Part shown: in pieces, positions 14,906 to 17,946 of the stretch
Layout: each line of letters starts with the position of its first letter
Numbering within the stretch: position 1 is the stretch's first letter
Assembly (NCBI GenBank): GCA_013140935.1
Contig: JABFSD010001006.1
Location: 1 to 17,946, forward strand
Reading direction: 5' to 3'
From: Acidobacteriota bacterium
Lineage (GTDB): Bacteria; Acidobacteriota; Blastocatellia; RBC074
DNA length: 17,946 nt
Position numbers and translations under genes: made by a program
The notes under the pieces: model-generated
Databases searched by the model: none
What the model saw: only the letters and a program-made list of their open reading frames with translations
Told to the model about the DNA's origin: nothing

Positions 14906-16834
14906 ATGAGCAAAGTAATTGGAATTGACTTAGGCACGACCAACTCAGTCGTAGCGATTATGGAGGGCAGCGAACCGGTCGTCATCACCAATTCCGAAGG
15001 TGGACGCACGACCCCGTCCGTGGTCGGCTTCACCAAAGATGGCAATCGTCTCGTCGGTCAGGTAGCCAAACGGCAGGCTGTGACCAATCCTGAAAATACG
15101 GTTTATTCGATCAAGCGGTTTATGGGACGCCGCTTCAGCGAAGTAAATGAAGAGATCAAACAGGTTCCCTACATCGTCGCTCCGGCGAGCAATGGCGATG
15201 TACGCATTACGGCGGGAGATAAAGACTGGTCGCCGCCGGAAATTTCGGCCATCGTGCTGCAAAAAATGAAGCAGTCCGCCGAAGACTATCTCGGACAAAA
15301 AGTTACGCAGGCGGTCATCACCGTTCCGGCCTATTTCAACGACGCACAACGCCAGGCCACCAAAGACGCCGGACGCATCGCCGGCCTCGAAGTGTTGCGC
15401 ATCGTCAACGAACCGACGGCGGCGGCGCTGGCTTACGGTTTGGATAAGAAGAAAGACGAAACCATCGCCGTATTCGACTTCGGCGGCGGTACGTTCGACA
15501 TTTCGATTCTCGAAGTCGGCGAAGGCGTCGTCGAAGTGAAATCAACGAACGGCGACACGCACCTCGGCGGCGACGACGTAGACGAACGCCTCATTCACTG
15601 GATCAACGAAGAATTCAAAAAAGATCAGGGCATTGACCTGTCGAAAGACAAGATGGCGTTGCAACGCCTGAAGGAAGCCGCTGAAAAAGCCAAGATCGAG
15701 CTTTCGTCCGCGATGGAAACCGAAGTCAACCTGCCCTTCATCACGGCGGACGCTTCGGGGCCGAAACATCTGGCGATGAAACTGACGCGCGCCAAGTTTG
15801 AGGCGCTAATTGAAGACATTCTGAAACGCACGTTGGAGCCTTGCCGTCAGGCGTTGAAAGACGCCGGACTGGCTGCCGACAAAATTGACGAAGTCGTACT
15901 CGTCGGCGGTTCGACGCGCATTCCGAAGATTCAACAGATGGTCAAAGAGTTCTTCGGCAAAGAACCCAACCGCAGCGTCAACCCTGACGAAGTCGTCGCC
16001 ATCGGCGCGGGCGTGCAAGCCGGTGTGTTGTCAGGCGAAGTGAAAGACCTGTTGCTGCTTGACGTAACGCCGCTTTCACTCGGCATCGAAACGCTCGGTG
16101 GCGTATTCACCAAGCTGATCGAACGCAATACGACGATTCCTACGCGCAAGTCTGAAACGTTTTCGACCGCGACCGACAATCAGACTTCGGTCGAAGTCCA
16201 CGTTTGTCAGGGCGAACGCACGATGGCGGGCGACAACAAGACGCTCGGCAAGTTTCATCTGGTCGGCATTCCGCCTGCTCCGCGCGGCATGCCGCAAGTC
16301 GAAGTCACCTTCGACATTGACGCGAACGGCATCGTGAACGTATCGGCGAAAGATCAAGGCACGGGCCGCGAACAGAAAATCACGATCACGGCTTCATCGG
16401 GCCTGTCGAAAGACGAGATTGACAAGATGCAACGCGACGCCGATTCGCACGCCGAAGACGACAAGCTCAAACGCGAAGCCATCGAAACCAAGAACCGTCT
16501 TGATTCGATGATTTACGCGACCGAAAAAACGATCAACGAAAACCGCGAGAAGGTCGCAGTGGGTACGCTCTCTGAGGTCGAGGCCGAAATCGCCGAAGCC
16601 AAGAAAGCCGTCGAGTCGAATGACCCTGCGCAAATCAGTGTCGCGCTCGACAAGCTTACGCGCGCTTCGCACAAAATTGCCGAAGCGCTTTACGCCCAGC
16701 AAACCAGTGGTGGCGAAGCCGCCAGTGCGGCAGCGGGCGCGGCTGGCGGCGGTTCGGCAGACGCAGGCAATGCCAGCAAAGGCGGCGACGATGTGATTGA
16801 CGCCGAATACATTGACGTTGACGACAACAAATAG
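14906..16834 (+). CDS. dnaK: Chaperone protein DnaK (Hsp70)
   Basis: A complete 642-residue Hsp70. ATP-driven cycles of binding and release of unfolded segments are controlled by DnaJ and GrpE. The nucleotide-binding domain (1-385) has the phosphate-1 motif [10 protein letters not shown] at the start, [17 protein letters not shown], the phosphate-2 motif [14 protein letters not shown] and the adenosine motif [13 protein letters not shown]. The linker [19 protein letters not shown] leads to the beta substrate-binding domain ([26 protein letters not shown]) and a helical lid. A Gly/Ala/Ser-rich tail precedes the terminal [11 protein letters not shown], close to the usual EEVD-like bacterial end. 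GGAGG lies 4 bases before the ATG. The stop codon TAG forms the first part of the heptamer repeat that follows. grpE and hrcA are not adjacent. Confidence 0.97.
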   Translation: MSKVIGIDLGTTNSVVAIMEGSEPVVITNSEGGRTTPSVVGFTKDGNRLVGQVAKRQAVTNPENTVYSIKRFMGRRFSEVNEEIKQVPYIVAPASNGDVRITAGDKDWSPPEISAIVLQKMKQSAEDYLGQKVTQAVITVPAYFNDAQRQATKDAGRIAGLEVLRIVNEPTAAALAYGLDKKKDETIAVFDFGGGTFDISILEVGEGVVEVKSTNGDTHLGGDDVDERLIHWINEEFKKDQGIDLSKDKMALQRLKEAAEKAKIELSSAMETEVNLPFITADASGPKHLAMKLTRAKFEALIEDILKRTLEPCRQALKDAGLAADKIDEVVLVGGSTRIPKIQQMVKEFFGKEPNRSVNPDEVVAIGAGVQAGVLSGEVKDLLLLDVTPLSLGIETLGGVFTKLIERNTTIPTRKSETFSTATDNQTSVEVHVCQGERTMAGDNKTLGKFHLVGIPPAPRGMPQVEVTFDIDANGIVNVSAKDQGTGREQKITITASSGLSKDEIDKMQRDADSHAEDDKLKREAIETKNRLDSMIYATEKTINENREKVAVGTLSEVEAEIAEAKKAVESNDPAQISVALDKLTRASHKIAEALYAQQTSGGEAASAAAGAAGGGSADAGNASKGGDDVIDAEYIDVDDNK

Positions 16835-16906
16835 TGGCTAATGGCTAGTGGCTAGTGGCTAGTTTTTTTACTAGCACTAGCCACTAGCCACTAGCTGCTA
16901 GCCACT
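16832..16906. repeat. Inverted tandem-heptamer hairpin between dnaK and hsp20
   Basis: The left arm has tandem heptamers TAGTGGC, TAATGGC, TAGTGGC and TAGTGGC plus TAGT (16832-16862). A T7 tract (16863-16869) forms the loop. The right arm (16870-16906) holds the reverse complement units (ACTAGCC type), with one unit short of a C and one altered near the end. About 28 bases can pair with few mismatches. The first heptamer begins in the dnaK stop codon and the right arm ends 4 bases before the hsp20 ATG. The T run is in the loop rather than after the stem, so this is not a classical intrinsic terminator. It may act as an mRNA processing or stability element that sets dnaK over hsp20 levels, or it may be a mobile or dispersed heptamer repeat. 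Confidence 0.85.
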
Positions 16907-16910
16907 TACG

Positions 16911-17342
16911 ATGAGACAACATCACCTTCTGAGTGACTTGGCGGCGATTGAGCAGCAGTTGATGCAAATGGCGAAGGGGCCGAATTTGTTCAGCCCCGAG
17001 CCTACGGCCAACAGCACGTGGTCGCCTGCGGTAGATATTTATGAAACGCCTGCCAGCTTCGTGTTGACGGCCGAAGTGCCCGGCGTACAGCACTCAGAGA
17101 TTGATGTGAAGGTCGTGGCGGATACGTTAATCTTGCGCGGTGAACGGCGCTGGACGGGTGAGGGCGAGCAATTTCATCGGCTGGAAAGCGCTTACGGAAA
17201 ATTCGAGCGGCAGTTCGGCCTGTCAGAAAGCATTGACGTAGACCAGATCACGGCAGAATTGCAACGCGGCGTATTGAAACTCGTGCTGCCCAAACATAGC
17301 GCCGCCGAGCAAACCCGCGAAATCAAAGTTAACACGAAATAG
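16911..17342 (+). CDS. Small heat-shock protein, Hsp20/alpha-crystallin family
   Basis: A 143-residue holdase that binds unfolding proteins in oligomers and hands them to DnaK. After an N-terminal helix ([15 protein letters not shown]) the alpha-crystallin domain runs from about 38 to 133. It starts at [23 protein letters not shown], includes LILRGERR and [10 protein letters not shown], and ends with the family motif [14 protein letters not shown]. The tail carries IKV, resembling the I-x-I/V anchor. No Shine-Dalgarno precedes ATG 16911 and the hairpin ends 4 bases upstream, so translation may depend on that structure or on an inner start (Met18 or Met20). It lies between dnaK and dnaJ on the same strand. 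Confidence 0.92.
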   Translation: MRQHHLLSDLAAIEQQLMQMAKGPNLFSPEPTANSTWSPAVDIYETPASFVLTAEVPGVQHSEIDVKVVADTLILRGERRWTGEGEQFHRLESAYGKFERQFGLSESIDVDQITAELQRGVLKLVLPKHSAAEQTREIKVNTK

Positions 17343-17395
17343 TTCAGCCACGTGCTGCGGATAAATGCCGTACTCGTGGCAATTCGTCGCACCTT

Positions 17396-17946
17396 ATGGC
17401 CCAACGCGAAGATTACTACAATGTTTTAGGGGTGAAGCGCACCGCCACAGCGGACGAAATCCGTAAGGCGTATCGTCGGCTCGCGCGCAAATATCATCCC
17501 GACGTAAACCCGGGCGATAAAGCCATGGAGGAAAAGTTCAAGCAGCTTTCCGAAGCCAACGACGTGCTGTCTGACCCGAAAAAGCGCGAGGTTTATGACA
17601 AGTTCGGTTCGTATAGCGATCACCTCAAAGACGCCGCCGCCCGTGGTGCAGGCGCAGGAGCCGGGGCGGGCGGCTTCGATTTCGATTGGAGCGTGTTTCA
17701 GGGCGGAGGCCAACAAGCGCCTCCAGGCACAGGGGGCGGATTCAAAGACATTTTCAGCGAACTGTTTGGCGGAGGCGGTGCGCGCACCGCAACCCAAGCG
17801 CGTCCGCAACCCAAGCGCGGTGCCGACCTGGAAGTCCCACTCGCCATCAGTTTTGAAGACGCCATCAACGGCTTAACCGCCAGCGTCAACGTTCGCCGCA
17901 GCGAAACCTGTACGCGCTGTGGCGGCAGCGGCGACGCGGGCGCGGG
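17396..17946 (+). CDS. dnaJ: Chaperone protein DnaJ, N-terminal part (gene cut by window edge)
   Basis: The first 183 codons of a type I DnaJ, the J-protein that stimulates DnaK ATPase and delivers clients. The J domain (about 5-70) is complete, with EDYYNVLGV, the H34-P35-D36 motif and YDKFG. A Gly/Ala-rich linker follows (about 84-128: [15 protein letters not shown], then FGGGG). The client-binding domain starts near 142 ([17 protein letters not shown]). The first zinc-binding motif C172-T-R-C175-G-G-S-G is visible just before the edge, which separates it from zinc-less CbpA. The frame stays open to the end. The gap after hsp20 is 53 bases and includes a 6-bp inverted repeat (GCCACG at 17347 and CGTGGC at 17375). 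No clear ribosome site is seen. Confidence 0.93.
   Translation, partial: MAQREDYYNVLGVKRTATADEIRKAYRRLARKYHPDVNPGDKAMEEKFKQLSEANDVLSDPKKREVYDKFGSYSDHLKDAAARGAGAGAGAGGFDFDWSVFQGGGQQAPPGTGGGFKDIFSELFGGGGARTATQARPQPKRGADLEVPLAISFEDAINGLTASVNVRRSETCTRCGGSGDAGA

Noticed and set aside
16863..16869. T7 tract after repeats as an intrinsic terminator of dnaK
   Set aside because: The T run is the loop of the inverted repeat, not downstream of a GC-rich stem; only the left-arm heptamers precede it and they do not pair with each other.

Overview
The window looks like chromosomal DNA from a Gram-negative bacterium of moderate GC, most likely an acidobacterium (possibly class Blastocatellia). The pointers are a full-length ADOP-type duplicated MacB/FtsX permease, a single-chain alpha-beta E1 2-oxoacid dehydrogenase, a GrdB-like reductase-family selenoprotein and a start of a secreted, possibly outer-membrane protein. 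The taxonomic call is an inference from family content only. There is no transposase, integrase, CRISPR array, rRNA or tRNA that I could recognise.

Layout. (1) 1-124, minus: the start of a secreted protein, followed by about 500 bases without a gene. (2) 631-3670, plus: ADOP permease and a PAP2 phosphatase. (3) 3636-9836, minus: six genes in one direction with small gaps or overlaps. In transcription order they are fused E1 dehydrogenase, membrane-anchored MOSC-domain protein, GrdB-like selenoprotein with an in-frame UGA, GNAT acetyltransferase, Sel1-repeat protein and NCS2 purine permease. The permease overlaps the PAP2 gene tail to tail. (4) 10055-11408, plus: pterin-4a-carbinolamine dehydratase, DUF2721 membrane protein, RNase HI-like protein. 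(5) 11419-12725, minus: PPP-family phosphoesterase, then hicB and hicA. (6) 12847-14727, plus: pgsA-like phosphatidyltransferase and an AI-2E/PerM-family permease. (7) 14906 to the end, plus: the chaperone cluster dnaK, hsp20, dnaJ (dnaJ cut by the window edge), behind a near-consensus sigma-70 promoter.

The most notable item is the selenoprotein. Two adjacent reading frames that look like separate genes (6306-6792 and 6040-6303, minus) are one 250-residue protein if the UGA at 6304-6306 is read as selenocysteine. The UGA lies in a U-x-x-C motif inside a conserved-looking stretch. It is followed at the expected distance by a perfect 7-bp stem with a GGUCG loop, extended by 3 more pairs below a single bulged A, which is the form of a bacterial SECIS element. 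Its start overlaps the MOSC-domain gene and its end overlaps the acetyltransferase gene, so translation of the three may be coupled.

A second unusual element lies between dnaK and hsp20. Tandem heptamers (TAGTGGC) beginning in the dnaK stop codon face their own reverse complements across a T7 tract, making a long hairpin that fills almost the whole intergenic space and ends just before the hsp20 start.
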